The notes: generated by a model from the letters alone, not told the origin. 64,000 nt of DNA from Ruegeria atlantica (GCF_013032455.1 NZ_WQCF01000002.1:62001-126000), one strand, 5' to 3'; counted from the first letter of the stretch, positions 50,288 to 60,392 are shown. Made by a program: numbers and translations.

Positions 50288-51517
50288 ATGTCAAACGTAC
50301 CCCTCATGTTACGCGCCTATGATTGGGCGACCCACTTGCGCCCGATGGTTGCAAGGCGTCATCTGCAAAAACGGATCAAAATCGACAAAGAAGACCCCAA
50401 ACGCTGGCGCGAGCGCCTTGGCTACCCCTCAGCCACCCGACCCGACGGGATGTTAATCTGGTTTCATGGATTGGGGCTGGGTGAGGTTCTTTCTATTCGG
50501 GGTTTGGTGCATATCATGGCAGACCTGTCGGATGCGCATTTCCTCGTCACGTCGGGTACCAAGGCGGCGGGTCAGGCGTTGTTGCATAATTTGCCGCCAC
50601 GCACTCGCCACCAATTTTTACCGATTGACGCGCCTCGCTATCGAAACGCCTTTCTTGACCATTGGCGGCCAGATCTGTGCATCTGGGCTGAGCAAGACGT
50701 CTGGCCGGGTTTCGTGTTGGAACTCACCCGGCGCAAAATCCCGCAAGCGCATGTCGTCTGCCGAATGCACAGGGAAAGCTGGCGTAAGAAATCTCGGTTT
50801 GTGGCGGCCTATAGCTATATATACAACCAAATGGCACTTGTAACAGCCAATGATAAGTTGACTCAGGATCGTCTGCGAACCTTCGGGATCACGGATGCGC
50901 CAGTCACGGGGCCGATCAAGCCCACAGCACCTCCACTTAGCTGTGACTCCGCGGAACTTGAAAAATTGCGGGCTATTCTCGGGCGGCGGTTTGTATGGAT
51001 CACGGCGCCCTCGCACCAGGCAGACGAAGAATTGGCGCTTTCCGCCCACCGACGGCTACTTGCTGAGTACCCAGATGCCCTCCTGATCATCGCGCCACGC
51101 TACCCAAAGCGGGCATTCAATATTTCACTTCCACATGCAGTCCGTTCCAGGGGTGAAATCCCAACTCTATCCCATCAAGTGTACTTGTCAGATACGTTCG
51201 GAGATTTGGGCCTACTTTATCGCCTCGCGCAGGCTGCCTTGATAGGCGGTACCAACGATGAAACGGAAGGCCATTCCCCTTGGGAAGCCGCGAACCTTGG
51301 CAATGCAATTTTGCATGGCCCTTGCACTGGGAATTTTGACGCAGACTTCGAAAGGCTGGATGCTGCCGGCGCCGCAATCAAGGTGCACTCGGCGGAAGAG
51401 ATTTTGGCCAGCCTGCAAGGGGACCTTGATGGCAAGGTCGCTAAAATAAATTCTGTGGTCAACACCTATCGCAATGCGACAGAGTCCTTGGCTAAAGATC
51501 TAATGTCTTTGGTGTAA
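50288..51517 (+). CDS. waaA: 3-deoxy-D-manno-octulosonic acid transferase-like glycosyltransferase
   Basis: This 409-residue GT-B protein resembles WaaA/KdtA, which adds Kdo from CMP-Kdo to lipid A at the inner membrane. The N-terminal part has GMLIWFHGLGLGEVLSIRGLVHIM, where the catalytic Glu sits in a GLGE block (SVGE in WaaA), then DLCIWAEQDVWPGFVLELTRRKIP, which is close to WaaA. The C-terminal nucleotide site is IGGTNDETEGHSPWEAANLGNAILHGP (usually GGHNPLEPA). These shifts suggest a diverged or accessory member, so the symbol is tentative. The frame opens at a GTG at 50228; the ATG at 50288 fits the family start better, though neither has a strong ribosome site. Confidence 0.8.
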   Translation: MSNVPLMLRAYDWATHLRPMVARRHLQKRIKIDKEDPKRWRERLGYPSATRPDGMLIWFHGLGLGEVLSIRGLVHIMADLSDAHFLVTSGTKAAGQALLHNLPPRTRHQFLPIDAPRYRNAFLDHWRPDLCIWAEQDVWPGFVLELTRRKIPQAHVVCRMHRESWRKKSRFVAAYSYIYNQMALVTANDKLTQDRLRTFGITDAPVTGPIKPTAPPLSCDSAELEKLRAILGRRFVWITAPSHQADEELALSAHRRLLAEYPDALLIIAPRYPKRAFNISLPHAVRSRGEIPTLSHQVYLSDTFGDLGLLYRLAQAALIGGTNDETEGHSPWEAANLGNAILHGPCTGNFDADFERLDAAGAAIKVHSAEEILASLQGDLDGKVAKINSVVNTYRNATESLAKDLMSLV

Positions 51518-51781
51518 TTCCCTTTCCCGCGCTTTGACCCATTGGTTTTGTGTGGGGCTCCCGATTGAGGGGGCAGTGAAGCCGGGCTTGCTGAGGCCGG
51601 TGCCAGGGTCAGGACACATAGCCAGTAAATGACGAAGGCTGCGAGGGCGTTGTCGGATATCGGAACAGGTCTTTGCGCAGGATTGCCAGAATGACAGAAT
51701 CCGCAGAGGTTTTCGTCACAATGGCAAATCGAGGTAAGTAGGGACATCCTCACCTTCAAAACCAATAGGCCATTAGTAAGC

Positions 51782-52708
51782 TCAAGAGTTTTCTGCCAAC
51801 CAGCGATATATTAGTTCGGCACTATCAGATGCGCTGTTGTGCAGTACCACGTAAAAATCAAGTGGAGAGGACAGTGTTTGCGGCAGAAGACTGACCAGCT
51901 TTCCGGACGATACGAGTTCCGAGGTCAGACCCTCCCAACCCAATACAGCCCCCATGTCGTCCCGAGCTGCCTGCAGCGCAATGGTATAGTTGTTGACGCG
52001 ATGTGCAGAATTTAAAGGTCCGTCGTAACCCAGTTGGCTTGCCCATTCGCGCCAACCGGTCCACCCTGTTCCTGGCGCGTCAAGATGAATCAGGGGAATG
52101 CGGGCGAGGTCTTCGATGCGCTCGATCTCATTCTGCTCCAAGAATCGCGGGCTGCCGAGCGCCATGATGCGGTCGCGAAACAGGATATGGCAGCGGGCCT
52201 TTTCCTCGGAGGCGTCACCGTAGCGAATGCTGATATCGCATTTCGATGAATCGAACCCCAGGTCCGTGACTACCTGTGTCACCGAAATATGTCCGTAGCT
52301 TTTCCAGAATTGTGCAAGACGGGGCGTTAACCACAGCGAACTTACGGCCGTGCTGGACCGGATCGTAACACCGGACCGGTCATATTGCAGACGCAACTGT
52401 TGCACCGCCTCGCTGATTCCTTCGAGCCCACGTTGTAATGCGACCAGCAGGTAAGCCCCACTTTCCGTCAACTCGACTCCGCGATGGTGTCGGCGAAACA
52501 GCGCGCAATTGACTTCGTTTTCCAGGGACTTGACCTGGTGGCTGATGGCCGCCGGGGTAACGTTCAGCTCTGTCGCGGCGTTTTTGAAGCTGACATGGCG
52601 CGCAGCGGCCTCGAAGCTGATCAACGAACTGACCGGAGGGAGTTCATAGGGGCCTTTGGGCAAGATGGTTTGACCTTTGATCCTTGAGTTTCCGACTTTT
52701 AAGCACAA
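51782..52708 (-). CDS. LysR-family transcription regulator (GcvA-like)
   Basis: This 308-residue LysR protein has a helix-turn-helix at about 30-80 (LISFEAAARHVSFKNAATELNVTPAAISHQVKSLENEVNCALFRRHHRGVELTESG) and a C-terminal effector domain (CDISIRYGDASEEKARCHIL, LIHLDAPGTGWTGWREW). It is divergent from the betaine-type operon starting at 52943 and is its likely activator. The outermost start is a TTG at 52708; an internal TTG near the PKGPYELPP segment is an alternative. Confidence 0.9.
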   Translation of the reverse strand: MCLKVGNSRIKGQTILPKGPYELPPVSSLISFEAAARHVSFKNAATELNVTPAAISHQVKSLENEVNCALFRRHHRGVELTESGAYLLVALQRGLEGISEAVQQLRLQYDRSGVTIRSSTAVSSLWLTPRLAQFWKSYGHISVTQVVTDLGFDSSKCDISIRYGDASEEKARCHILFRDRIMALGSPRFLEQNEIERIEDLARIPLIHLDAPGTGWTGWREWASQLGYDGPLNSAHRVNNYTIALQAARDDMGAVLGWEGLTSELVSSGKLVSLLPQTLSSPLDFYVVLHNSASDSAELIYRWLAENS

Positions 52709-52942
52709 AAAGCCAATTTTGAGTTACTTCAACTAATGCAATGTGAATTTTTTTGCAATTGCCCGGTGGGCCGCTGCCCGCGATGTTGGTTACCAGCATT
52801 CGGGGGTGTGCCTGTCTCGGGCAGCATGGCAGTGATCATGGTGACGTACTTGCCTACATTCTCGGAAAATCCCGGCATCAACGATTTGCCAGAATGTCCG
52901 GGTTTTTGGCCGATTTTCGGCGCAAATTAGGGAGTCGATAGA

Positions 52943-55396
52943 ATGAAGTCGCACGCAAAAGTGGTGGTTGTAGGTGGCGGATGCGTTGGGGCATCGATCC
53001 TATATGGCCTGACCGAACATGGGTGTTCAGACGCGGTCATGCTGGAGCGTACGACGCTGACCTCGGGATCGACCTGGCACGCTGCAGGTCTGTTGGTGAC
53101 TTTTGTGCGGTCGCACAATGTGTCGAAGATGACGATGGAAACCATCCGCATCTATACCGAGGTCGAAGAAAAGATGGGCACCTCGGTCGGGCTGCGTAAA
53201 GTGGGTCAGCTGCGTGTCGCCAATACCGAAAAGCGCTGGGATGAGTTCCAGTCCTATATCTCGATCGCCGAAGCCGCAGGCGTGCCTTGCAAGCTGGTGA
53301 CGCCGGAAGAGATCGCTGAGATTCATCCGCTGCTAAACCAGAGCCCCGACATTCGTGGCGGTATCCTGCACACCGAAGACGGCTATGTGAACCCGGCCGA
53401 TATCACCATGGCCCTCGCCAAGCTGGCGCGGGATGCGGGCGCGAAAGTCTATCAGAACACTGAAGCGCAATCTTACGAAAAGCTGGACAATGGTCATTGG
53501 AAGGTGACCACCAACCAGGGCGAAATCACCTGTGAACACCTGATTTTTGCCACCGGCAACTATGCCCGCGAAAACGCGCGCCGGGTGGGTCTGGATTTGC
53601 CCTGTATCCCGATCGTTCACCAATACTGGACCACCGAAACCGTGCCTCTGCTGAAAGAGCGCCGCGCGCAAGGCCTGCAGGAATTCCCGATCCTGCGTGA
53701 CGAGGATTACGGCGCCTATCTGCGCGAGGACGTGGGCGGCATCCAGTTCGGCCCCTATGAGTTCACCAAAGACCTCAAGCTGTTTGCCGAAGACCGCGTG
53801 CCACCGGATTTCGGGGCGGACCTGCTGCCCGAAGATTTCGATGCCGTGGAAACTCAGTGGGAGCGCGCCATCGAACGCGTCCCGACTCTGGGTGAGGTCG
53901 GTATCAAGGCCAACACCCGCGGCCCGTTCCAGATGACACCGGACGAGCTGCCTCTGGCTGGTCCCGCACCGGGGCATGACAACCTGTGGCTGGCCGAAGG
54001 GATGCCGGGCGGCATCCTCTGGGGTGGCACCGTGGGCCATCGACTGGCGAAATGGATCGTGAATGGAGATCCGGGCATGGATATGTCGGAACTCGACCCG
54101 CGCCGGTTCTCGGACTACGCATCCAAGCGCTGGACCATGGACAAGGTGCGCGAGACCTGGGGCACCCATATGAACGCGCATGTTCCGGGTGAAGACTTCC
54201 CCGATGCGCGCCCGATGAAAACAATGGGCTCTTACGATCTGCTGACAGCCCAAGGCGCGGTCTGGACCAGCTTCAACGGCTACGAATTTCCCCGCTGGTT
54301 TGCCAAGTCACCGGAAGAGGCCATTCCCGAGCACTCTTTCCGCCGCACCGACCACATGGAACAGGTGCAGGAAGAGGTGCGCCGCACCCGCGAAGAGGCT
54401 GGCTTCATCGAAATGTCGCCGATGACCAAGTTCACGGTGCGCGGACCGGGCGCGGTCAAATGGCTGGACGGCCTGATGGCGAACAAACTGCCCAAGGTGG
54501 GCCGTATGACCCTGTCGCTGATGTTGAACGACAATGGCGGCATGGATGCGGAATACACCATCGTGCGCTATGCCGAGGATGACTTCTATCTGATCTCGAC
54601 CCCGAATTGGCGTGCCTATAACTGGGACCAGTTGCAACGTCTGTTGCCCAAGGATGGGTCGGTCGTGCTGGAAGACATTTCGGAACAAATGGGTGTCATT
54701 GCTTTGGCAGGGCCGAAGGCGCGCGACATCCTGCAACCACTGACAGACAATGACCTGTCCAATGAAGCCTTCCCTTGGCTGTCAGCCCAGATGGGTGAGG
54801 TTGGCTATGCCAAAGGCGTCCACCTTCTGCGTGTCTCTTACACTGGTGAGCTGGGATGGGAGTTGCACCATCCGGTCGGCTACAATCGACACCTCGTCGA
54901 TCTGTTGCTGAAAGCGGGTGTAAAACCCTTCGGCCTCGAAGCCTTGGAGTCGATGCGTCTTGAGAAATCCTATCGCGCGATCAACCGCGAGATTTGCAAG
55001 GACCTAACTCCATACGAGGCTGATCTGGGCCGCTTCGTTGCCATGACCGAGAAGGTTGGCGGCCAGGTTGTTGAGCGCGACTTCATCGGCAAAGCGGTGC
55101 TACAGGAACAGCTGGAAGCTGGGGGCTACAACACTCTGGTCACCTTAAAGCTGCCGTTCTGCGATACATCCGTGATGTTTGACGAAGGCGTTTATGCGGA
55201 CGGCAAACTGGTTGGTCGCGTCACCTCGGGCGGGTTCTCGTATTACTGCAACCATGACATCGCCATGGCGCTGGTGCCGCAGGACATGACCGCACCGGGC
55301 ACAAAGATGCAGGTACTGGTGCACAATGAAATGCGTGACGCCGAGGTGATCGACACCTGCGCCGTAGACCCAACAAGTGCCCGCGCACGCGCCTGA
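52943..55396 (+). CDS. Dimethylglycine/sarcosine dehydrogenase-like flavoprotein with GcvT domain
   Basis: This 817-residue enzyme has an N-terminal FAD domain (VVVVGGGCVGASILYGLTEHG), the covalent-FAD type His in GSTWHAAGL near residue 48, and a DAO-type oxidase region up to about 400. The C-terminal half, from about 480, is a GcvT-like aminomethyltransferase domain (GPGAVKWLDGLMANKLPKVGRM…, TLKLPFCDTSVMFDEGVYADGKLVGRVTSGGFS) that would pass the released one-carbon unit to tetrahydrofolate. It demethylates an N-methylated amino acid. It is the first gene of a four-gene operon with MttB-like, Ldh2-like and DadA-like genes and is under the LysR regulator. The symbol is left blank because the substrate is unknown. 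Confidence 0.92.
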   Translation: MKSHAKVVVVGGGCVGASILYGLTEHGCSDAVMLERTTLTSGSTWHAAGLLVTFVRSHNVSKMTMETIRIYTEVEEKMGTSVGLRKVGQLRVANTEKRWDEFQSYISIAEAAGVPCKLVTPEEIAEIHPLLNQSPDIRGGILHTEDGYVNPADITMALAKLARDAGAKVYQNTEAQSYEKLDNGHWKVTTNQGEITCEHLIFATGNYARENARRVGLDLPCIPIVHQYWTTETVPLLKERRAQGLQEFPILRDEDYGAYLREDVGGIQFGPYEFTKDLKLFAEDRVPPDFGADLLPEDFDAVETQWERAIERVPTLGEVGIKANTRGPFQMTPDELPLAGPAPGHDNLWLAEGMPGGILWGGTVGHRLAKWIVNGDPGMDMSELDPRRFSDYASKRWTMDKVRETWGTHMNAHVPGEDFPDARPMKTMGSYDLLTAQGAVWTSFNGYEFPRWFAKSPEEAIPEHSFRRTDHMEQVQEEVRRTREEAGFIEMSPMTKFTVRGPGAVKWLDGLMANKLPKVGRMTLSLMLNDNGGMDAEYTIVRYAEDDFYLISTPNWRAYNWDQLQRLLPKDGSVVLEDISEQMGVIALAGPKARDILQPLTDNDLSNEAFPWLSAQMGEVGYAKGVHLLRVSYTGELGWELHHPVGYNRHLVDLLLKAGVKPFGLEALESMRLEKSYRAINREICKDLTPYEADLGRFVAMTEKVGGQVVERDFIGKAVLQEQLEAGGYNTLVTLKLPFCDTSVMFDEGVYADGKLVGRVTSGGFSYYCNHDIAMALVPQDMTAPGTKMQVLVHNEMRDAEVIDTCAVDPTSARARA

Positions 55397-55411
55397 TCTG
55401 GAGGGGTTGCA

Positions 55412-56932
55412 ATGACACAAGCAAGAGCACGTTCGGGCCGGGGTGGCCGCGCGGCGCGGGTGCAGGCCCGCACCAATCCGCCGCCGGTTTACCTGCCGAC
55501 GTTGAACCGCAAAATCGGACCGATTGATCTGCTTGGACCCGAAGGGGTCGAGAAGATTCACAATGCCGCCATGACGATCCTGGAAACCACCGGTATCGAA
55601 TTCCGTGACCCGGTGGCCTTGGCCGACTGGAAGAAGTTCGGTGCTGATGTTCAGGGTGAGCGGGTCCGCATTGGCCGAGAGATGTTGATGGACCTGATCT
55701 CGGCAGTTCCGTCGGAATGGGCTTATGCGGCGCGGAACCCCGATCGTTCGCTCCGCGTTGGGAACCGGAACTCGGTATTCGCCAATGCCTATGGCGCCCC
55801 GTTTGTCTATGGGTTGGATGGTGTGCGGCGCCCGTCGATGTTGGAAGACGCGCACAACTTTTTTAAGCTCAGCCAGATGAGCCAGTCGATGATGGTGCCG
55901 GGTGTTCTGCCGGTCGAACCGCAGGACGTGCCCGTACCACAACGCCACCTCGAGCTTGTTCATGCCGCGTTGACGCTGACGGACAAGCCGATCAAGGGGT
56001 CGGTGCTTTCGGAACAGGCCGCGCGCGACTCGGTTGAGATGACCCGCATCGTGTTCGGCGAAGAATTCGTGGACAACAATGTGGTGATGGCGGCGCTGCT
56101 GAACTGCAACACGCCTTTGGTCTGGGACGAGACCATGCTGCAAAGCTTGCGTGTCTACGCCAGCGCCAATCAGCCTTGCCTGTTGTCACCCTTCGTTCTG
56201 GCGGGTGCTTCGACACCGGCTAGCCCGCAAGGCGGCGTGGCGTTGCTTATCGCCGAGTCTCTGGCCGGGATGGCCTATAGCCAGATCATCCGGCGAGGAG
56301 CTCCGATGGTTCTGGGCGTGGCGATCATGGGTGTGTCGATGAAGACCGGTGCGCCGATGATGGGCTCGCCCGAGCCGGGATTGATGAACCTTCTGGTGGG
56401 TCAGATGGCCCGTTTCTATGGTGTCCCGTGGCGGACTTGCACAATGTGGACGGGTTCAAAAACTCCGGACATGCAAGCGGCGTTCGATACGGCCAACACC
56501 ATGTGGCCGGTGCTGTTGGGCGGTGCCAACTACATCGTGCATTCGGCCGGATTTCTGGAAGGCGCGCTTGGGGTCAGCTACTCGAAATGGGTACAGGACA
56601 CCCGGCAGCTTGAGAGCTTCCACCGGTTCTTCAGCGGTCTTGAGGAGGAAAACCTGGACGCAATCCTGGATGATATTGCCGAGATCGGTCCCGGTGGTCA
56701 CTTCTTGGGGACGGACCATACCCGGGAAAACCCACTGCACATGAACCCGCTGCAGAACAATGACAGTTTCGAACAGTGGGAAGCAGAGGGGTCGAAGACC
56801 GCCGAAACCGTCGGCAACGAAGAGGCGCAACGCATGTTGGACAATTACGTCAAGCCGCCGATGCCGGATGATCAGCGCGGGGCACTTGACGAATTTGTTG
56901 CCAAGAAGAAGCTGGAATATCAAAACTCGTAA
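55412..56932 (+). CDS. MttB-family methyltransferase, non-pyrrolysine
   Basis: This 506-residue protein belongs to the trimethylamine methyltransferase superfamily (LGPEGVEKIHNAAMTILETTGIEFRD…, GVLPVEPQDVPVPQRHLELVHAALTLTDKPIKG…, GAPMMGSPEPGLMNLLVGQMARFYGVPWRT). The frame has no in-frame amber codon, so it lacks pyrrolysine and belongs to the MtgB/MtpB-like group acting on quaternary amines such as glycine betaine or proline betaine. Those enzymes give the methyl group to a corrinoid protein, but no corrinoid gene is visible nearby. The N-terminus is a basic, low-complexity tail. It is 15 bases after the flavoprotein gene and likely performs the first demethylation. Confidence 0.92.
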   Translation: MTQARARSGRGGRAARVQARTNPPPVYLPTLNRKIGPIDLLGPEGVEKIHNAAMTILETTGIEFRDPVALADWKKFGADVQGERVRIGREMLMDLISAVPSEWAYAARNPDRSLRVGNRNSVFANAYGAPFVYGLDGVRRPSMLEDAHNFFKLSQMSQSMMVPGVLPVEPQDVPVPQRHLELVHAALTLTDKPIKGSVLSEQAARDSVEMTRIVFGEEFVDNNVVMAALLNCNTPLVWDETMLQSLRVYASANQPCLLSPFVLAGASTPASPQGGVALLIAESLAGMAYSQIIRRGAPMVLGVAIMGVSMKTGAPMMGSPEPGLMNLLVGQMARFYGVPWRTCTMWTGSKTPDMQAAFDTANTMWPVLLGGANYIVHSAGFLEGALGVSYSKWVQDTRQLESFHRFFSGLEEENLDAILDDIAEIGPGGHFLGTDHTRENPLHMNPLQNNDSFEQWEAEGSKTAETVGNEEAQRMLDNYVKPPMPDDQRGALDEFVAKKKLEYQNS

Positions 56933-56980
56933 CTGAAAACACGGGCGTGCAAGCGCCCGCCAGCCAGACACAAGGACAGG

Positions 56981-58000
56981 ATGAGGAATATGACTGACGC
57001 CCCGACGAAAACGCTCTCACTCGAAGAGGTGAAGGCATTGGCCAAATCCGTCCTTGTGTCCGCGGGCCTTGATGCACACAGCAGTGAAGTCATAGCTGAT
57101 CTTGTGCGAATGTCCGAACGTGATGGCCCCCGCAGCCATGGGCTGCGCTTGCTGCCGGTATATGCGCAATATCTGTCATCGGGTTACGCCAACCCGAAGG
57201 CGGCGCCGTCAATCCGGCGAATAGCGCCCGGTGTGTTACGTGGCGATGGCGACAACGGGTTCTATCAGGTAGCTGCATTGGCGGCACGGGCAGAGCTGAT
57301 TGAGATGGCGCGCGAGAACGGGATTGCGGCCTTTACATGCGCCAATTGTCACCATCTGGGCGCGCTGCGCTTTGACACCGGGCCGCTGGCTGAGGCGGGG
57401 CTTGTGGCGTTGGGGGTCGTGAACTCTTTGTCCATGGTCGTGCCGCAGGGTGGGGTGCGCCCGGTCTTTGGCACAAACCCGATGTCCTTTGCGTGCCCGC
57501 GTCCGGGGAGCGAGCCGATTGTCTGGGATCAGGCATCCTCGATGGTGGCTCTGATGGATATCAAGATGGCCGCGGCCGAGGGCCATGACCTGCCGCGCGC
57601 CGGGGGGCTGGATACCGATGGCCAACCCAGCACCGATCCGAACGCCATTCTGGAAACCCGCAGCCTGCTGCCCTTTGGCGAACACAAAGGTGCCGCCATT
57701 GCCTTCCTGATCGAGGTGCTGGGTGCGGCGCTGGCAGGCGGCACCTTGTCGGTCGACAATCAGGAACGCGAGTCCTTTGAAGCCCTCAACATCAAAGGCG
57801 GGACAACCCTTATCGCTATTGACCCAAGCCGGTTCGGCAACCCTGCATTCAACGATTACATCGCCCGCATCTGTGCCGAGATCGAGGGCAACGGAGCCGC
57901 GCGCGTGCCCGGTGATGGGCGGCTGAAAAACCGCGCGGCGACCCAAGTGAACGGAGTTTCGGTTGCGCCGGACCTGCTGGCGCAATTGCAGGCGTTGTAG
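56981..58000 (+). CDS. Malate/L-lactate dehydrogenase family (Ldh2/DpkA-like) oxidoreductase
   Basis: This 339-residue NAD(P)-dependent enzyme belongs to the LDH2/MDG2 family, which includes delta1-pyrroline-2-carboxylate/piperideine-2-carboxylate reductases and ureidoglycolate dehydrogenase. Signatures are RMSERDGPRSHGLRLLPVYAQYLSSGY near 45, with the conserved substrate-binding Arg and His, ENGIAAFTCANCHHLGALRF near 118, VFGTNPMSFACPRPG near 160 and PFGEHKGAAIAFLIEVLGAALAGG near 225. In this operon a cyclic imino-acid reductase role is attractive. Two in-frame ATGs (56981, 56990) both have plausible sites. Confidence 0.87.
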   Translation: MRNMTDAPTKTLSLEEVKALAKSVLVSAGLDAHSSEVIADLVRMSERDGPRSHGLRLLPVYAQYLSSGYANPKAAPSIRRIAPGVLRGDGDNGFYQVAALAARAELIEMARENGIAAFTCANCHHLGALRFDTGPLAEAGLVALGVVNSLSMVVPQGGVRPVFGTNPMSFACPRPGSEPIVWDQASSMVALMDIKMAAAEGHDLPRAGGLDTDGQPSTDPNAILETRSLLPFGEHKGAAIAFLIEVLGAALAGGTLSVDNQERESFEALNIKGGTTLIAIDPSRFGNPAFNDYIARICAEIEGNGAARVPGDGRLKNRAATQVNGVSVAPDLLAQLQAL

Positions 58001-58015
58001 GAAAGGTCACACAAC

Positions 58016-59260
58016 ATGCCTAACCTGGTGGTGATCGGCGGCGGCGTCGTGGGTATCTCCTGCGCGCTGGCTTTGCAGGCCGAGGGGTTCCGTGTCACCG
58101 TCATCGAGCCGGGTCCGGTGGGTGAGGGGGCCAGCTGGGCCTCGTGCGGGTGTATCGCCGTGGGTGAGATCGTACCGCTGTCTCAGCCCGGAATGCTGCT
58201 GAAAGTTCCCGGGTTATTGATGCACCCCAAGGCACCTTTGACGTTGCGCCCAAGCTCGGCCCTGCGACTGACGCCGTGGTTCACCCGATTTGTCGCCAAT
58301 GCGCGCCCTTCGAAAATGCGGGCCATTGCAGCGGATCTGGCGCGGCTGACCTTTATGGCAACTGAGGATTTCAAGGCTCAACTGGCCGATGTCGGGCGAC
58401 CTGAGCTGTTGGTAGAACGTCCTGTCATCAAGCTGTTTGATGGTGATGATGATCGCGCCGGCATGGCTGCGGCCTTTGATCTGGCGCGCGAGCTGGGGTG
58501 CTCGATCGAAGAAGTCAGCGGCGGGGATGCGCATGACATCGACCCGGCCATTGCGCCGGATTTCAAATTCGCCGCCCTGTTGCGGGACTGGAGCTTTGTG
58601 ACCGAGCCCAAGCGACTGGTCGAAGCGCTGCACGAAACTTTCTTAAATCGTGGGGGCGTGGTCGTCTCTGGCAGTGCAGCGGGCTTTGAACGGGACGGCC
58701 GTCAGGTAACGGCCGTGAAGCTGCAAGATGGTCGGTCCTTTGTCGCTGACGAGTTTGTCTTGGCTGCGGGGACGCGGTCCCGTGATCTGGCGGCAGAGCT
58801 GGGCGTTCCGCTGAAGATTGAAGGCGTCATCGGCTATTCCACGGCTCTAAAGAACAGCGGAGTCGATTTGTCCCACACCGTGTTCTACGCGAAAGGCGGG
58901 TTCGGCATTACACCATACGACGGCGCGCTTGCTGTCGCGGGGACAATTGAGTTTGCCGGGGTCGAGGCGCGTCCAAACTGGAGCCGCGCGGACATATTGG
59001 TGGAAAAGGCACGGCGGGTTCTGCCAGGGTTGCAGACGGGCAAGGCCGAACGCCGGTTCGGCCGGCGGCCTCTGACACCTGATACCCGACCGATCATTGG
59101 CCGCAGCGGAAGGCTGGCAAACGTCAGCTTTGCAACCGGCCATGGGCAATTGGGCTTGACGTTGGGCGCAACAACGGCCCGGCTGGTGGCGGATGAAATT
59201 GTGGGTCGGCCTCTCCAGACCGACACTCAGGCTTTCAGTCCAGACCGCTTTTCGAGTTGA
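58016..59260 (+). CDS. FAD-dependent D-amino-acid dehydrogenase-like protein (DadA-like)
   Basis: This 414-residue flavoprotein of the DAO family starts with LVVIGGGVVGISCALALQAEGFRVTVIEPG and ends with RPLTPDTRPIIGRSGRLANVSFATGHGQLGLTLGATTARLVADEI, both typical of DadA and hydroxyproline dehydrogenases. GASWASCGCIAVGEIVPLSQPGM near residue 36 is the usual second block. It removes hydrogen from a D- or N-methyl amino acid to give the imine, passing electrons to the respiratory chain. It is the last gene of the operon, fitting a proline- or hydroxyproline-betaine route. Confidence 0.9.
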   Translation: MPNLVVIGGGVVGISCALALQAEGFRVTVIEPGPVGEGASWASCGCIAVGEIVPLSQPGMLLKVPGLLMHPKAPLTLRPSSALRLTPWFTRFVANARPSKMRAIAADLARLTFMATEDFKAQLADVGRPELLVERPVIKLFDGDDDRAGMAAAFDLARELGCSIEEVSGGDAHDIDPAIAPDFKFAALLRDWSFVTEPKRLVEALHETFLNRGGVVVSGSAAGFERDGRQVTAVKLQDGRSFVADEFVLAAGTRSRDLAAELGVPLKIEGVIGYSTALKNSGVDLSHTVFYAKGGFGITPYDGALAVAGTIEFAGVEARPNWSRADILVEKARRVLPGLQTGKAERRFGRRPLTPDTRPIIGRSGRLANVSFATGHGQLGLTLGATTARLVADEIVGRPLQTDTQAFSPDRFSS

Positions 59261-59484
59261 GGATTTCGTTTCGTGCCTCAAACGCGTATCTTAGAAATTA
59301 GCTGCACGGCTTAAATCAGCAAATGACAGATGCGCGCATACATTACCTGAACTTGACGTCTGCGTTAAGGCGGTGGTCCAAATCTGGATAAGGCACGCGT
59401 ACTAAAAATCATGGTGCAGAAATTGTCGTTGCAACCTTGAGTGCTACCAAGCCTCCGAATAGCAAAGTTTCTTTGGAGTGGAGT
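59261..59484. other. Spacer between convergent genes
   Basis: No gene or strong signal is seen in this stretch between the DadA-like gene and the decayed enolase-superfamily gene. Confidence 0.4.
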
Positions 59485-60392
59485 TCAAATTTGCCACGAT
59501 ACGGTTGGCTCTCCTAGAACCGACCCGTCGACGGTAATACCAAGCCCTGGAGCTTTTGGCGGCAGGACGCCACCGTGTTCCACGGGGGCATCTAACTCTG
59601 CTGTTTTCAGCGTTACCATATCCCGGCAATCCAGAATGCAGCGAAGGTAGCGTTCGGGAACTGTCGCCCCCAGATGGACTGTCCAGGCAAAAGCGATGGC
59701 CGAGCCGACCGTATCCTGCACGCTGATCGTCAGACCTGCCGAGCGGCAAATGTCCCGGTGACGGCGCCCCCGAGTTAGACCGCTTGCCATCGAGATTTTC
59801 AGACCGATCCCATCCGCAATGTCCTGAGATACAATTTGCGTGATATCCTGATCCTGCTGGGCCAGTTCGTCGATGATTATTGGGACATCGCAACGTTGCC
59901 GCAATGACAGTGTTTCGCGCCAGGAAGAGCAGGGGGCCTCTAGCACAAAGTCCAGACCGGCTGGCGATCTGCCAACGAGGCCGCGATCCGTTCTGCGTCC
60001 AGCGCGGGTCCGCCTTCGGAATCCAGCACGCTGACTTTGACTGAATGTCCCCAGCAACCCATCGCACGGTGCTCCGCCACGCGGCGGCGCATGTCCTCGG
60101 GGTCTTTGGCATAGATGGACGATATGGTTGGAAGGCGATTGCCGGTTGCACCACCGAGCAATTCGCAAACCGGCAAGTTCACCGATTTGCCGAAGATGTC
60201 CCAACAAGCGATATCGAGCGCGGTTTTGGCGTGATTGTGCCCAACCAGAGCTTCGTCCACCGCGTCATTGATCCAGTCCACCTGACGCGGGTTGCGGCCA
60301 ATCAAATATGGCACGATCTCTTCAATCCCCGCACGTACACCGCGAGAGTGGGAGGCGATGTAAGTCGAGCCAAATGGAGTGCTTTCCCCTAA
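59485..60392 (-). pseudogene. Broken mandelate-racemase/enolase-superfamily gene (HpbD-like)
   Basis: The first part (…ESTPFGSTYIASHSRGV…VPYLIGRNPRQVDWINDAVDEALVGHNHAKTALDIACWDIFGKSVNLPVCELLGG…) is a clear enolase-superfamily N-domain. The second part, in another frame (LDFVLEAPCSSW…VPIIIDELAQQDQDITQIVSQDIADGIGLKISMASGLT…SVQDTVGSAIAFAWTVHLGATVP…), is the C-terminal barrel with the metal ligand region. The frame changes near 59940-59960. The first 50 residues are absent, and the remnant is joined directly to a truncated alcohol dehydrogenase. The ending GLGITVDGSVLGEPTVSW resembles hydroxyproline betaine 2-epimerase HpbD, which fits the neighbouring operon. Lesions are visible; the HpbD link is from memory of the family. 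Confidence 0.82.

Noticed and set aside
55412..56932. Trimethylamine methyltransferase with pyrrolysine
   Set aside because: The frame reads through without an in-frame amber codon, so it is the non-pyrrolysine branch.
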